A stretch of DNA of 64,000 nucleotides from Saprospiraceae bacterium. GTDB taxonomy: Bacteria; Bacteroidota; Bacteroidia; Chitinophagales; Saprospiraceae. Below the pieces are notes generated by a model. The model searched no databases, was not told the DNA's origin, and saw nothing but the letters and a program-made list of their open reading frames with translations. Numbering within the stretch: position 1 is the stretch's first letter; every line of letters starts with the position of its first letter. The stretch spans positions 682,001-746,000 of the forward strand of contig JADJTQ010000003.1 in the NCBI GenBank assembly GCA_016711125.1, given 5' to 3'. Both the position numbers and the translations under genes were made by a program. Of the stretch, positions 37,601 to 46,901 are shown piece by piece.

Positions 37601-38946
37601 AAGGACGAAGCATTCATTATTTTTTGGGAGGAAGCTGTTATCTCCCTGTCCATTTGTCCCTTAGATAATTTTTGACCAGCAAATCCTTTGGTTAAATTAT
37701 GAACGACCGCCTCAACAATAATAACAGCCCCGTCCACAATCAACCCAAAATCTATTGCTCCCAAGCTCATCAGATTGGCAGATATTCCGAACACGTTCAT
37801 CATTGATACAGCAAAGAGCATTGCCAAGGGAATAACAGAAGCTACAATCAGTCCTGCTCTAAAATTTCCCAGCATCAGCACCAAAATGAAAATGACAATC
37901 AAGCCCCCTTCCAGGAGGTTTTTCTGCACGGTGCCGATTGCAGTAGAGACTAATTTATCCCTGACCAAGTAGGGGTCAATAACAACTCCCTCGGGCAATG
38001 ATTTTTGGATTTGCACCATCCGCTCCTTAACTTTTTCGGTAACGGCTGTGGAGTTTGCCCCCTTCAACATCATTACCCGACCGCCAACGGCTTCTTCACC
38101 GTCACGTATCAAGGCACCATATCGAGGGGCATGACCAAACTGAACCTTAGCCACATCTTTGACTAAAATTGGTCTGCCATTACGCACATCAACTACGATA
38201 TTTTCAATATCGGTTAGTGATTGTGCGATCCCATTAGTACGGATATAATAAGTGCTGGGATTTTTTTCGATGTAAGCTCCGCCAGTATTTTCATTGCTCT
38301 TCAATAGGGCATTATAAACATCAGTCATACTGATACCCATAGATTTGAGCATATTGGGGTTTATCGCAACTTCATATTGCTTGAGTAATCCACCCATCGT
38401 GTTGACTTCTACCACCCCTGCGATGCCCGATAGTTGCCGCTTTACGATCCAGTCCTGAATGGTGCGTAAGTCCGTAAGAGAGTATTGCTCCTCAAAGCCT
38501 TCCTCTGCACGGACAACGTATTGGTAAATTTCCCCAAGACCAGTAGAAATAGGAGCTAATTCAGGTTTTCCCAGACCGTCAGGAATATTATCTTCCGCTT
38601 TTTTCAGATATTCGCTCACCAATTGGCGCGCCAGATAGATATCCATTTTCTCCTCAAAAACGACGGTGACAACCGATAGGCCAAAACGAGAAATAGACCT
38701 TATCTCGACTAATTGTTGAATATTCTGCAAAGACAACTCGATCGGCGTGGTGATGAATTGCTCGATTTCTTGTGTTGCCAAAGTCGGCGAAATGGTGATG
38801 ACCTGTACTTGATTGTTGGTGATGTCGGGAACGGCATCAATAGGTAGTTGTCGAAGGGAGAATAATCCCCAGACAATTAGGGCTGCTACCAAAAGCCCTA
38901 TAACAAACTTATTCTCAATTGAATAAGCGATTATTTTATCAAACAT
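34636..38946 (-). CDS. czcA: CzcA heavy-metal RND pump fused to a TolC-like outer-membrane factor
   Basis: 1,436 residues in one frame. Residues 1 to about 1,040 are a complete HME-RND pump with DFGLIVDGAVIIVE in TM4, the signature associated with Zn/Co/Cd pumps of the CzcA type. After the last membrane helix a short linker leads to GNTAIVILPILFWGWTAQAQ, a hydrophobic segment ending like a signal-peptidase site. Residues from about 1,060 onward form a complete TolC/CusC-type factor. Comparable fusions exist in Bacteroidota; processing into two proteins is inferred. It follows the DUF6660 gene. Confidence 0.93.
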   Translation of the reverse strand: MFDKIIAYSIENKFVIGLLVAALIVWGLFSLRQLPIDAVPDITNNQVQVITISPTLATQEIEQFITTPIELSLQNIQQLVEIRSISRFGLSVVTVVFEEKMDIYLARQLVSEYLKKAEDNIPDGLGKPELAPISTGLGEIYQYVVRAEEGFEEQYSLTDLRTIQDWIVKRQLSGIAGVVEVNTMGGLLKQYEVAINPNMLKSMGISMTDVYNALLKSNENTGGAYIEKNPSTYYIRTNGIAQSLTDIENIVVDVRNGRPILVKDVAKVQFGHAPRYGALIRDGEEAVGGRVMMLKGANSTAVTEKVKERMVQIQKSLPEGVVIDPYLVRDKLVSTAIGTVQKNLLEGGLIVIFILVLMLGNFRAGLIVASVIPLAMLFAVSMMNVFGISANLMSLGAIDFGLIVDGAVIIVEAVVHNLTKGFAGQKLSKGQMDREITASSQKIMNASSFGMIIILMVYIPILALVGIEGKMFKPMAQTVMLAIGGALILSISYVPMMTALFLNKDISNKKTIADRIINFCQSLYFPVLNLALRFKAVFVLATIVLFAFSFYTFSKMGGEFIPTLEEGDLAMQQILLPGTSLTQSVEMSKTIQGKLMNEFPEIDDIVTNIGNAEIPTDPMPVEIGDATIIMKPKKEWTSASNRMEMFEKMEESLKELPGVGYEFSQPIQLRTNELMTGSKADIAIKLYGQDLDLLYTKANEAATIINRIRGVGTVNVEQTIGMPQIIIDFKYDKMAQYGLHVKEVNQVVRTAFAGESAGVIYEGERRFDLVVRLDESYRKDISNIKNLYITLDNGAQVPLQAVADVELVDAPMQISRDNTNRRIVIGVNVGSTDIESLAANIQSALDTNIDLPSGYYFTLGGQFENLKAAKARLFVAVPIALALIFILLFFTFGSVSQAVLIFSAIPLSAIGGIWALQLRGMPFSISAGIGFIALFGVAVLNGIVLIGYFNQLKNEGMANIYERIIQGTSVRLRPVLMTASVASLGFLPMALSTSGGAEVQRPLATVVIGGLITATFLTLVVLPIFYSWLAQWKERKIKASLPGNTAIVILPILFWGWTAQAQQRPITMDKAIEMAVSNHPSVKAANLQIQQSQALQNFKYVPGSTDIGYLGDGLFRSNGQQVNQFVVIQNFPNPAKFKAHNIFQNEQVAQSLLQKQLTEKELRLQVQQIYLKVQERKEIRKLYERFGQLYRQYFQMAKVRVDVGETNRIELLTLQASLNESNLLLNHINLEIINLDKQLMGLLNTDETVTSTDSLILMPFDLVDSSNSLHIQLARQHIQIEQANIELLNANLKPDFNIGYAVQNYLEDGWLHGLQAGVQIPLFRKQTNQKISAQQLQVGVAKAKLEAEQMRVTQDLWSVKNAIQMYAAGVNYYRDQLEIINPEMERISKLNYQAGEISYLELLNTLNLIANNSKGYTEQVLSHNEAVVLYQFLSNQ

Positions 38947-39020
38947 GATGAAAAGTAAAGTTTCGTTAAACCAAGAAATGTTATTGGCAGGGTCTAAACA
39001 CTCTGCTCAAAATGGTTTAA

Positions 39021-39326
39021 CTATACTTTGGGGGGTTGCCAAATATGATCTTGGTGGTCAAAAGAATAGCCTGATTCGTAGTGGAAATCATAGGCAAAAT
39101 GTAAAATATCACCCTTAACCATGAGGTGTTTAACTTGCCCTATGCTGATCGACGCTCCACAGCAATGACAGGTACAAAATGGGGTGCAAGCATCATTCTG
39201 ATCCTCAGAATGGTCATGTGATTGAGCAGATGCTTCAATGTCTTCGTTACAGGTCTCTCCGTCTGTACATGGTGTGATGGCCAGACTGAAGATTAAAATC
39301 GAGAAGATAAAGGAGACAAACTTCAT
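39021..39326 (-). CDS. Small exported Cys/His-rich protein (DUF6660-like)
   Basis: About 101 residues with a signal peptide (MKFVSFIFSILIFSLAITPC). The mature part is rich in Cys and His: DGETCNED, SHDHSED, DACTPFCTCHCCGAS. This matches small DUF6660-like proteins commonly encoded at the head of CzcA operons in Bacteroidota. It probably binds Zn or a similar metal in the periplasm. Chosen start is the ATG at 39326, 10 bp downstream of a good TATCTTTG element, so this appears to be the first gene of the operon. Confidence 0.7.
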   Translation of the reverse strand: MKFVSFIFSILIFSLAITPCTDGETCNEDIEASAQSHDHSEDQNDACTPFCTCHCCGASISIGQVKHLMVKGDILHFAYDFHYESGYSFDHQDHIWQPPKV

Positions 39327-39335
39327 GTTCAGGTG

Positions 39336-39343
39336 CAAAGATA
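39336..39343 (-). promoter_or_regulatory. -7 element TATCTTTG for the czc operon
   Basis: Read on the minus strand, TATCTTTG is an exact match to TAnnTTTG. It lies just 10 bp upstream of the ATG of the first operon gene, so the transcript would start almost at the start codon. Confidence 0.5.
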
Positions 39344-39821
39344 GAAGACTTTTGTAATCGAATTTTGGAGTTTCGATTTCAGTCCAGAAACGTCATATTC
39401 ATCGTGTTTATTGCAGACGGTCAACTTGCACTAGAGTCGATTGGTCGAGGGCCAAGAATTATAACGTCCACGATTTTCCGAACTCTTGTAGACGGTGGGC
39501 TACCAAAATCTTGAATACTTCAATTTTTTTAAGTTATTGCTGGGTCCTCCTTGGCGCAAAGAGACATTTCGTCATAGTTACCTGCTCCAATTCGACGACT
39601 AAGTCTATTTTGCTGGCTCCCTCTAATCTCTGCGAAACACTCAATCGTCATTTAAGTATTAATGAGATAATATCTTTCCTAGTTTACTTGATCTCTTTCA
39701 TGCTCCCAGCAGTCTAATTTCCCCAGATTCCTGTCCTGACCCAGATAATCGATAAGATCATTTCTCCCGTCCTTATTAGAGCACGTGATTATCAGAAGTT
39801 AGATTAAACTAATAAAATTAT
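39344..39821. other. Intergenic region between two divergent transcription units
   Basis: About 480 bp without a recognisable gene. One plus-strand frame stays open for 68 codons (39511-39717) but has no family features and begins in AT-rich sequence, so I reject it. The stretch holds the upstream regions of the czc operon and of the redox cluster. Confidence 0.4.
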
Positions 39822-39829
39822 TAGATTTG
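39822..39829 (+). promoter_or_regulatory. Candidate -7 element TAGATTTG
   Basis: TAGATTTG fits TAnnTTTG and lies 18 bp upstream of the ATG at 39847, the first gene of the redox cluster. A clear -33 element is not visible. Confidence 0.35.
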
Positions 39830-39846
39830 TCTACAAATTGATCACT

Positions 39847-41037
39847 ATGAAGATAATATGCCAGGTGACCTTAATGTTGGCCATTGGTTTGCTTGCTGCA
39901 TGTCAGAAGACACTTCCTTTTGCACCAGAAGAGGAAGATCTCCTGGATGGGCCGGTTAATGGCTTGAATTTGGAGGAGAAGGCGCAATTTCTCAGGGGAG
40001 ATGCGGCGTTTAACGAAGTTTTTACGATCGAACGAGGACTAGGACCCATTTTCGTTGCCAATCAATGTGCCAGTTGTCATCCGGGAGATGGTAAAGGATC
40101 TCCATTTGTAAGTTTTATCCGTTTTGGTCAGGCAGACACTTTAGGAAACCTATTTTTAGATCAGGGAGGCCCTCAATTGCAACATAAAGCCATACCCGGT
40201 TTTGAGGTGGAGCAATTTCCTGCAGGAGCACCATCTGCCATCTTGTTCGCACCGGCAGTCACCGGGCTAGGATTTTTAGACGCCGTTTCCGATGAAGACA
40301 TACTTCAATCTGCAGATCCGAATGATCAGGATGGAGACGGCATCAGTGGCAGGCCACATTGGAACCAGATACCAGATTATGTTGACCCCAGGGACCATAG
40401 TTTATCTATCAATGGCCGATATATCACACGTTTTGGAAAGAAAGCCGGTGCTTACGATCTCTTGCATCAGACATCAAGTGCTTACAATCAGGATATGGGT
40501 GTTACCTCTTCATTCGAATCCATTGATCCCTACAGTGGTCTAAAGCTTGATCCGGAGGTCAACATCCAAACCATAAACGATGTGGTATTTTATCTAAAAA
40601 CGCTGAAAGCACCGATTGCCAGAAATCAAAATGATTCTGAGGTGATTAGAGGGCGGGAGATATTTGGAGAATTGGGTTGTATAAAATGCCATTTACCGCA
40701 GCTTAAAACAGGATTGTCGCCGATTGCCGCAATTTCTGATAAAACTTTTTATCCCTATACCGATCTTTTATTGCACGATATGGGCCCCGGGTTAGATGAT
40801 GGCTACACAGAGGGATTTGCCCTGAGTTCGGAGTGGCGAACACCTCCTTTATGGGGGCTTGGACTTTCTACAGATTCACAGGGCGGCAACTACTTTCTAC
40901 TTCACGATGGCCGGGCAAGAAGTATTGAGGAAGCGATTATTTTGCATGGAGGTGAGGCCGCCGATTCACGAGGTGAATTCACTAGATTGTCACCGAGTGA
41001 AAAAAAACAATTAATCAGATTCCTCGAAGCCTTATAA
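39847..41037 (+). CDS. Di-heme oxidoreductase lipoprotein (DUF1111 family)
   Basis: 396 residues. The signal peptide ends in lipobox LLAAC (Cys19). Two c-type heme sites are present, QCASCH (Cys74, Cys77, His78) and GCIKCH near residue 280, the spacing of the DUF1111 'thiol oxidoreductase' family. The conserved segments GDGKGSPF, NDQDGDGISGRPHWN and TPPLWGLGLS fit the family. It should carry electrons in the periplasm or at the outer membrane. Its partner is not established, but the Rieske gene starts only 5 bp downstream and the barrel gene overlaps that. Confidence 0.9.
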   Translation: MKIICQVTLMLAIGLLAACQKTLPFAPEEEDLLDGPVNGLNLEEKAQFLRGDAAFNEVFTIERGLGPIFVANQCASCHPGDGKGSPFVSFIRFGQADTLGNLFLDQGGPQLQHKAIPGFEVEQFPAGAPSAILFAPAVTGLGFLDAVSDEDILQSADPNDQDGDGISGRPHWNQIPDYVDPRDHSLSINGRYITRFGKKAGAYDLLHQTSSAYNQDMGVTSSFESIDPYSGLKLDPEVNIQTINDVVFYLKTLKAPIARNQNDSEVIRGREIFGELGCIKCHLPQLKTGLSPIAAISDKTFYPYTDLLLHDMGPGLDDGYTEGFALSSEWRTPPLWGLGLSTDSQGGNYFLLHDGRARSIEEAIILHGGEAADSRGEFTRLSPSEKKQLIRFLEAL

Positions 41038-41042
41038 ATTTT

Positions 41043-41483
41043 ATGAAACGTATCAACTTTATAAAAACCTGCGGTTATACTGCTATCGGATTTCCCCTGA
41101 CCGGAGCCTTGTTGCAATCTTGTGGTTCGATATACTATGCGACCATCTCTTATGATAAGAATTTGGTGACGGTGCCTAAATCCGAATTAGTGCTTCAGAA
41201 AAAAGGAAAGACAACTGATCGGAATTTTGTACTAATTAAAACGGAAGCTTCCGGTTTTCCTATTTGTTTATACAGACTTGAAGACGATCATTACATCGCT
41301 GCACTGCTCAAGTGCACACACAGAGGATGCGAGTTGAACGTAGGAGGTGGGATTTACAGCTGTCCTTGTCACGGAAGTGAATTTTCCGTAGATGGTCATG
41401 TTATCGAAGGACCTGCTACCGAAAATCTAAAGATTTTTAAAACGAATGCCGATCATGAGAATATCTACATCTATTTATCTTGA
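41043..41483 (+). CDS. Rieske [2Fe-2S] lipoprotein
   Basis: 146 residues. A signal sequence ends in a probable lipobox (LLQSC, Cys27). The cluster ligands are Cys91-x-His93 in CTHRGCEL and Cys107-x-x-His110 in CPCHGSEF; Cys96 and Cys109 can form the disulfide typical of high-potential Rieske proteins. The fold ends PATENLKIF. No cytochrome b or bc1 partner is nearby, so this is a stand-alone, lipid-anchored electron carrier. It is translationally close to the di-heme gene and overlaps the next gene by about 30 bp. Confidence 0.92.
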   Translation: MKRINFIKTCGYTAIGFPLTGALLQSCGSIYYATISYDKNLVTVPKSELVLQKKGKTTDRNFVLIKTEASGFPICLYRLEDDHYIAALLKCTHRGCELNVGGGIYSCPCHGSEFSVDGHVIEGPATENLKIFKTNADHENIYIYLS

Positions 41484-42702
41484 AATCTGCTGGTTGGGAT
41501 TTTTATTAGTATTTGGTTTGCCCTTCCAATTAAATGCCCAGCTTCCTGATTCCCTCCAGATTTCAGGAGATTCAGTTGGTGCTTTTTTAAATATGGACGC
41601 CACCTATAATCGTCCGTTTTTATCGTCTGAAAAAATGCCTGTTGCCGTGGGAGGATACCTGGAAGCCAATTCATTGTATAGTTCCGAAGATGGGGTTTCG
41701 GAGGGCTTGTCCTTTCAGGCCCGGAGATTGACTTTATTTATGTCGGCATCAATCAGTAATCGCATTAAATTTCTTTCAGAAATAGAATTTGAAGACGGCA
41801 CTAAAGAAATTGCGATTGAATTTGCTGCATTGGATGTAAGCTTTCATCCATTATTAAATTTTAGGGGCGGCATCCTGATGAATCCGATTGGAGCCTTTAA
41901 TCAGAACCATGATGGACCCAAATGGGAATTTGTAGAACGGCCTGATGTGGCAGTTAGTATGCTACCTGCTACCTGGTCTAATGCCGGCTTTGGTTTGTAC
42001 GGCAAGACTTATTCCGGCTCCTGGATTGTGGGCTATGAAGCTTATCTAACCAATGGTTTTGACAATACCATCATCAACAATATTGAAAACAAAACTTTTT
42101 TGCCTGCAACCAAGCAATCGGAGAGTCGCTTTGAAGAAAATAACAGTGGAAGAGCGATGACGAATGCAAAGATTGCGATCAAAAACCGGAACCTGGGTGA
42201 GATCGGTTTTTCATATATGGGTGGCGCCTATAATAAATTTGAAAATGAAGGCTTGAAGATAGATGACAAAAGGGGTGTGCACGTCTTTGCTCTTGACCTG
42301 AACACCACCATTAAGAGATCGGATACTTACATTACTGGCGAGATGGTTTATGCATGGATTCAGGTACCATCAACCTATACACAGCAGTTTGGTAACCACC
42401 AACGGGGTATTTTTATTGATGTTGTACAGCCGGTAGTCAAACAAAAAATACTGGGGTGGAAAGATGCCCGTTTTAATGTCGCGGCCCGATTTGATTTTGT
42501 CGACTGGAATTCCGGGTCATTTTCTGAAACTGATCTCGATATTGGTGATGAATTGTGGGCAATTACCCCGGCCGTAAGCTTTCGACCGTCATCTCAAACG
42601 GTATTTCGATTGAATTACCGATATCAATGGCAGGTAGACCTGCTTAACAACCCAGCGGCGAAAACTGCCTCTTGGTTATTTGGATTTAGCAGTTATTTCT
42701 GA
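41455..42702 (+). CDS. Outer-membrane beta-barrel (porin-like) protein
   Basis: About 415 residues with a signal peptide (LLVFGLPFQLNA, cut before QLPD) and an alternating hydrophobic pattern, e.g. VAVGGYLEANSLYSSEDG, FQARRLTLFMSASIS, AIEFAALDVSFHPLLNFRGG and the final aromatic SWLFGFSSYF. The C-terminal Phe is the usual outer-membrane signature. It resembles phosphate-selective O/P-type porins and DUF-type barrels, but the ligand is unknown. It overlaps the Rieske gene, so the two proteins may be co-made, and an electron-transfer or metal-related role is inferred from context. Confidence 0.75.
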   Translation: MRISTSIYLEICWLGFLLVFGLPFQLNAQLPDSLQISGDSVGAFLNMDATYNRPFLSSEKMPVAVGGYLEANSLYSSEDGVSEGLSFQARRLTLFMSASISNRIKFLSEIEFEDGTKEIAIEFAALDVSFHPLLNFRGGILMNPIGAFNQNHDGPKWEFVERPDVAVSMLPATWSNAGFGLYGKTYSGSWIVGYEAYLTNGFDNTIINNIENKTFLPATKQSESRFEENNSGRAMTNAKIAIKNRNLGEIGFSYMGGAYNKFENEGLKIDDKRGVHVFALDLNTTIKRSDTYITGEMVYAWIQVPSTYTQQFGNHQRGIFIDVVQPVVKQKILGWKDARFNVAARFDFVDWNSGSFSETDLDIGDELWAITPAVSFRPSSQTVFRLNYRYQWQVDLLNNPAAKTASWLFGFSSYF

Positions 42703-42939
42703 TTTGGCTGCTTTCTGCCAATCAATGGATGCGAAGATTAGGGAAATTAAGACCTTGCCCTATTATCTGGATCATGCAGAAACTTCATCTACGACCAAAA
42801 TGTGTTTGTAAACTATAAATCAGCAGAGATTTATTTCGTAATAAATTCTATTTTGTTGGAAGCATCATCAGATGTTGTGATGGTGAATTGATCATTTGGA
42901 AATATTGACAGCGATCATTCATTCCTTTAAATCTTAGAA

Positions 42940-44288
42940 ATGGCCGGAAAAAGAAGAGATTTTTAAAAAAGGTAGGCTTGGCAAGTTTTTCTCTTGGCAC
43001 CAGTGATTGGCTGAACCGAGAAGAAGAAAGAAAAAGACAACACCTGGTCACTGGTCAGGAATCTCAATTGCAAGGTCGCTTCTTAAATGATAAAATTCTG
43101 GAAGCTCGTGATATTGCACTTAAGATCCTGAAGCCGAGTAAAAAAGAGTTGGAGCACGGCCTTGAACTTCATCGAAACTCATTGGTATTTGATACGTATG
43201 GCTTTATGCCGCGAGCCGCTTACGATGGCGCCAAGATCGCTACAGCCATTGCTGAAAATGCCTCCGTGCTGGAAATCAATGATTTAGAGGAAGATCATCA
43301 CATGACCAGATGTGTAGACATTGCGGAAGAAAGGGAGGAATTTGTGGATGCCTTTGAAGCTGCTGGTGTCACCTGTATATTTCAAAATGCCGGGGAAGAG
43401 AGTAATTCCGTGCAAGTTCTCTTGAAACGGCTTGCCCGGTTTACGTACGTGACCGATATGATGCCGGATTTTGTAAAGAAAGGACTAAGAGCAAACGACA
43501 CAGTTAAAGCAAAAAGTGAAAACAGGCATTTATTGTATTTCAGTGGCAACGGAGTCCCTATGCCCCTGGATATGATTTCGCTGGAGGAGGAATTGCGCTA
43601 CATTAAAGTATTTTATCAACTTGGTATTCGCATGATGCATTTAACCTACAATCGTCGAAATTTAATCGGTGATGGTTGTGGTGAAACCTCAGATGCAGGT
43701 TTGAGCGATTTTGGAAGGGCAGTAGTTAGGGAAATGAATAATGTAGGAATTCTGGTGGATATTGCACATTCCGGCTGGCAAACCAGTCTCGAAGCTGCTC
43801 TATTGTCGGAGCGACCCATTGTAGCCAGTCATACAACTTGTGCAGCGATTAACCGGCACATCCGATCGAAACCGGACAATGTGATCGATGCGATCATTGA
43901 AAAAGAAGGATACATAGGTATTTGCTGCATTCCTCGTTTTTTGGGAGGTACTGGTACCATCCAAGATATGATGAAGCACATTGACTATATGGTGAAAAAA
44001 TATGGCCCTGAATATGTCGGCATTGGTACCGACGTAGTTTATGTGTCGAGACATGCTCCTGAGCAAAATAGATTGATACCGGAAAGGGAGAGAGGTCGAA
44101 TGAGGTGGGAGGCGCTATGGCCTCCAGATAGTTTTAAGGAGTCTGAAGAAATGAGGAAAAGCATGGCCTGGACTAATTGGCCTTTATTTACCGTAGGTCT
44201 CGTGCAAATGGGTTATTCAGATGTGGATATCCAGAAGGTCATCGGTGGAAATGCCCTTCGTGTACTTGATGCTGTGGCTAATAAATAA
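42940..44288 (+). CDS. Membrane dipeptidase-like (M19) protein with Tat-type signal, frameshifted
   Basis: The main frame (from 42978) is the M19 fold: FYQLGIRMMHLTYNRRNLIG, ILVDIAHSGWQT and PIVASHTTCAAI carry the later metal His residues, and YVGIGTDVV follows. The normal first HxD pair is replaced by LVFDTYGFMP, as in a divergent M19-like group. Adding one T to the run of five (42960-42964) joins the ATG at 42940 and gives AGKRRDFLKKVGLASFSLG, a twin-arginine-like signal. Probable exported hydrolase, dipeptidase activity uncertain. Confidence 0.8.
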
Positions 44289-44648
44289 AATAGTGGGCCA
44301 TGGATCGAGAAGCCTAATACATGTTAGGTAAATGAGTTATGAGTTACTAACTAAATTAACTAAATCTCTAATCATATGGAAGGATCCTCTGATTCATTTT
44401 TGGTCTCAATGATGGATTAATGACTCTTCCAGATGCCACCACTGAAACGTGAGCGTCATTTCTGAACTTGGTTAGATCATTATTTTAAAGATCGAGACAT
44501 TGATGTAAAAACTGTGGAACTTGCTTGTTTACTTTTTTAATGTGGCTAGAGACTAGTAAACCTGCCGAATGACGGTCATCACTGGCTTTGATACAGCCAT
44601 CGGTTCTTTCCGTATTAGTGGCACAGATAATTACCCGTTACTTTACTA
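44289..44648. other. Intergenic region between convergent genes
   Basis: About 360 bp, with stops in all frames. I see no strong terminator hairpin and no repeat shared with other parts of the window. Confidence 0.35.
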
Positions 44649-45900
44649 TTATTCGACCTTGATGATATATTCTTTTTGGAAGATGATGATTGATAACGGA
44701 TACAGACCATAAATGCTGTTGTGTTTTGCATTTTCTTCAGTCATGCGATGCTTTGATATTTCAATTGATAAAATTAAAACTCCCTCTTTTATGGTATCGT
44801 ATTTAAAGTCAAATATCCTTTCCTCCATGGGTTTTAGATTATTATCCGATAGCTTTTTCGCAACAGGATACCATTGCCATTCTTCACCAATTCTAAAGTC
44901 TTGTTCGATGAGAACAGTGCCGGAGTTATCCAATAGCCGGAAGGTGATCGAAAAAAATCGCTCAGGATCTCCTGTTGGTACGGAATGACCGGCTAAACTA
45001 TTTTTTAGTTTTAATGAATAAATCAATGATTCTCCAACCGGGAGAATTTCTGGGACAGGGTTTTCTTCAATTTCCAGACTTGTCAACCCCCGAGCAATCA
45101 TATCAAAAAATTTGGGAATTCCAGATCCTGGAAAATCGTGGAAATGTGATTTTCGAACACTCATGCCAGCCGATATGGCACGTTCAGATTCGGGCATGTG
45201 GCATGAAATGCAGGTTTTTCCTTCTTTTTTTGCCCAATTATTATTCCATTCAGCACCTGTTTCAAAAGTGCAAACTAAAACCGGATTCAATTCATCAATC
45301 ACATTATGACAACTGACGCAAAGCTTATCCGAAAGAAATTCAACGTCTCGTATCGTTTTGTGTGGTGCATTATTTGTTCCCGTGGTACCAATTACATTTC
45401 CGTCACGGATATGACATACTGCGCACGTGATACTTTCCAGTTGCAAATTTTTATCAAAGGAAGGATTATTTTCTTTTAAAGGTGTTTTATAATCTCCGTT
45501 AATAAGGCCTTTGACTATAAATTCCTGCTGGTTTTGCAAGGAGTATGACAATTGAGGCAAGTAAGGATATCATCTTTTTCCACTCTGCCTGAAACTGCAA
45601 GTCCTGAAAGGCTACTGAATGGGTAGATTGTTTCCAGTCTTTATAGATCTCCTGATGACAAGAACCGCAACTCGCCGCACTTATTGAAGATAAACCATCA
45701 GGAATTTCCTGGTGAGCAATAGCTATCTCCCAATGCTTGGTCAAGGGAATAATATCTTCACGTGTCAATGATTTTTTAACTGTAACCAGGTTACAGGCAT
45801 TAAACAGAACTAGCAAAATGAAAATTCCGGAACCTATTGCGGTAGTATACTTCCGTTTTCTGGGTGCTTTAAGATAGTATCCGTGATTCATTTTAAACAA
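44649..45900 (-). CDS. Pentaheme c-type cytochrome, frameshifted
   Basis: A multiheme cytochrome with a lipobox-like LFNAC after the N-terminal hydrophobic segment. Hemes: CGSCH in the first part, then, after repairing one lost A at 45575-45579, CLNCH, and after a second lost base near 45541 the second frame holds CAVCH, CVSCH and CISCH. That makes five sites. The C-terminal third (LKNSLAGHSVPTGDPERFF, VLISIEIS-like strands) is beta-rich and resembles the tail of multiheme cytochromes of the c554/perchlorate type. It follows the YeeE-type gene by 18 bp. Function probably periplasmic electron transfer. Confidence 0.8.
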
Positions 45901-45918
45901 TTGATCGCATTTCTTTTT

Positions 45919-46890
45919 CTATTTTCTTGTAAGATAACCGACCAACCCACTTCCAAGGAAAATAGACATAGTGGCAACCAGACTTCCAACTCCAAGCAAA
46001 GGAGCAAAGGTTAAACCATGTCCAACAGTGCAACCGGCAGCAATGCTCCCGGATACACCTAATCCTAGACCACCTATTAACCGTTTGTAAATAATGCCGG
46101 GTTTTGGAATGCTAAATCGTTTCGATTTATTGCCACGAGCACTCCAAAATGCACCCAATGGAATTCCTGTCAGAAATAGAAGACCCCAGGAATACTGGAG
46201 ATTAAACAAATCAGTAACTCCCGGTATAATGGACATTCCATAAGAAGTGGTTGCGAGTAAGGCAGACAACCAGCCGATGATTCCTATAATGCCTACAGCA
46301 ATGCCGGTTTTCTTCCATCCCCAAAGGGCACCGCCAGGCTTTTGATCAACTTGCTTAAATAGTAGGTACAAGGCGACGGCAGCCATTATTCCAGTAAAAG
46401 CAGATACGATTAGTGGCGAATTACCCTTCCAGATCGGCTGTTGATCAAGTAAAATAATATTTTGACTTAGCTCTTTAATCGGCTTTAGAACTCCTTTTTC
46501 AGCAACATAAATTCCGGCAATAAATCCCATGACAGCGATGACAGAGCCCGAATTATTTTCTCCGATTTTATAAAAGATACCAGCTCCGCAACCTGCAGCA
46601 TAGTGCATGAAAACTCCGAACAGAAAACCTCCAGTGGCACTGCCTGCCAGAAATAGGGGAGGCAAGCACAGTGGTTCAACCAGATAGTTCGTGGAGTTAT
46701 ATAAATACAGTACAGTAAGCAGTAGTGGAAGAATCAGCATTTGAATCAGGATGGCAGCTACAAAACTCTTAAGCTTGGTTGAATCATTTCGCCGCATAAC
46801 ATTTGAAAAGCCAGAGTTCATACAGAATTGACCTTTGACAGAAGCATAGCCATAGGCAAAACCAATAAACAAAGCAAATAGTATTATCAT
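45919..46890 (-). CDS. YeeE/YedE-family thiosulfate/sulfur transporter
   Basis: 323 residues with about nine hydrophobic segments of the sulfur-transport family. Three Cys, in GQFCMNSG (Cys23), AAGCGAG (Cys101) and AAGCTVGHG (Cys287), match the positions of the essential cysteines in the thiosulfate channel TsuA. The last one lies in the characteristic GSxAAGCTVGHGLTFAPLLG. The likely substrate is thiosulfate or another reduced-sulfur anion. The gene is in an operon between a nucleoside phosphorylase (11 bp upstream) and the pentaheme cytochrome (18 bp downstream). Confidence 0.9.
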   Translation of the reverse strand: MIILFALFIGFAYGYASVKGQFCMNSGFSNVMRRNDSTKLKSFVAAILIQMLILPLLLTVLYLYNSTNYLVEPLCLPPLFLAGSATGGFLFGVFMHYAAGCGAGIFYKIGENNSGSVIAVMGFIAGIYVAEKGVLKPIKELSQNIILLDQQPIWKGNSPLIVSAFTGIMAAVALYLLFKQVDQKPGGALWGWKKTGIAVGIIGIIGWLSALLATTSYGMSIIPGVTDLFNLQYSWGLLFLTGIPLGAFWSARGNKSKRFSIPKPGIIYKRLIGGLGLGVSGSIAAGCTVGHGLTFAPLLGVGSLVATMSIFLGSGLVGYLTRK

Positions 46891-46901
46891 TTATGCCATA
46901 T

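Noticed and set aside
36098..37972. Plus-strand ORFs inside the CzcA gene
   Set aside because: They are shadows of a strongly conserved minus-strand gene.
39511..39717. ORF of 68 codons
   Set aside because: No homologous pattern, no start context and an unusual composition in an otherwise non-coding gap.
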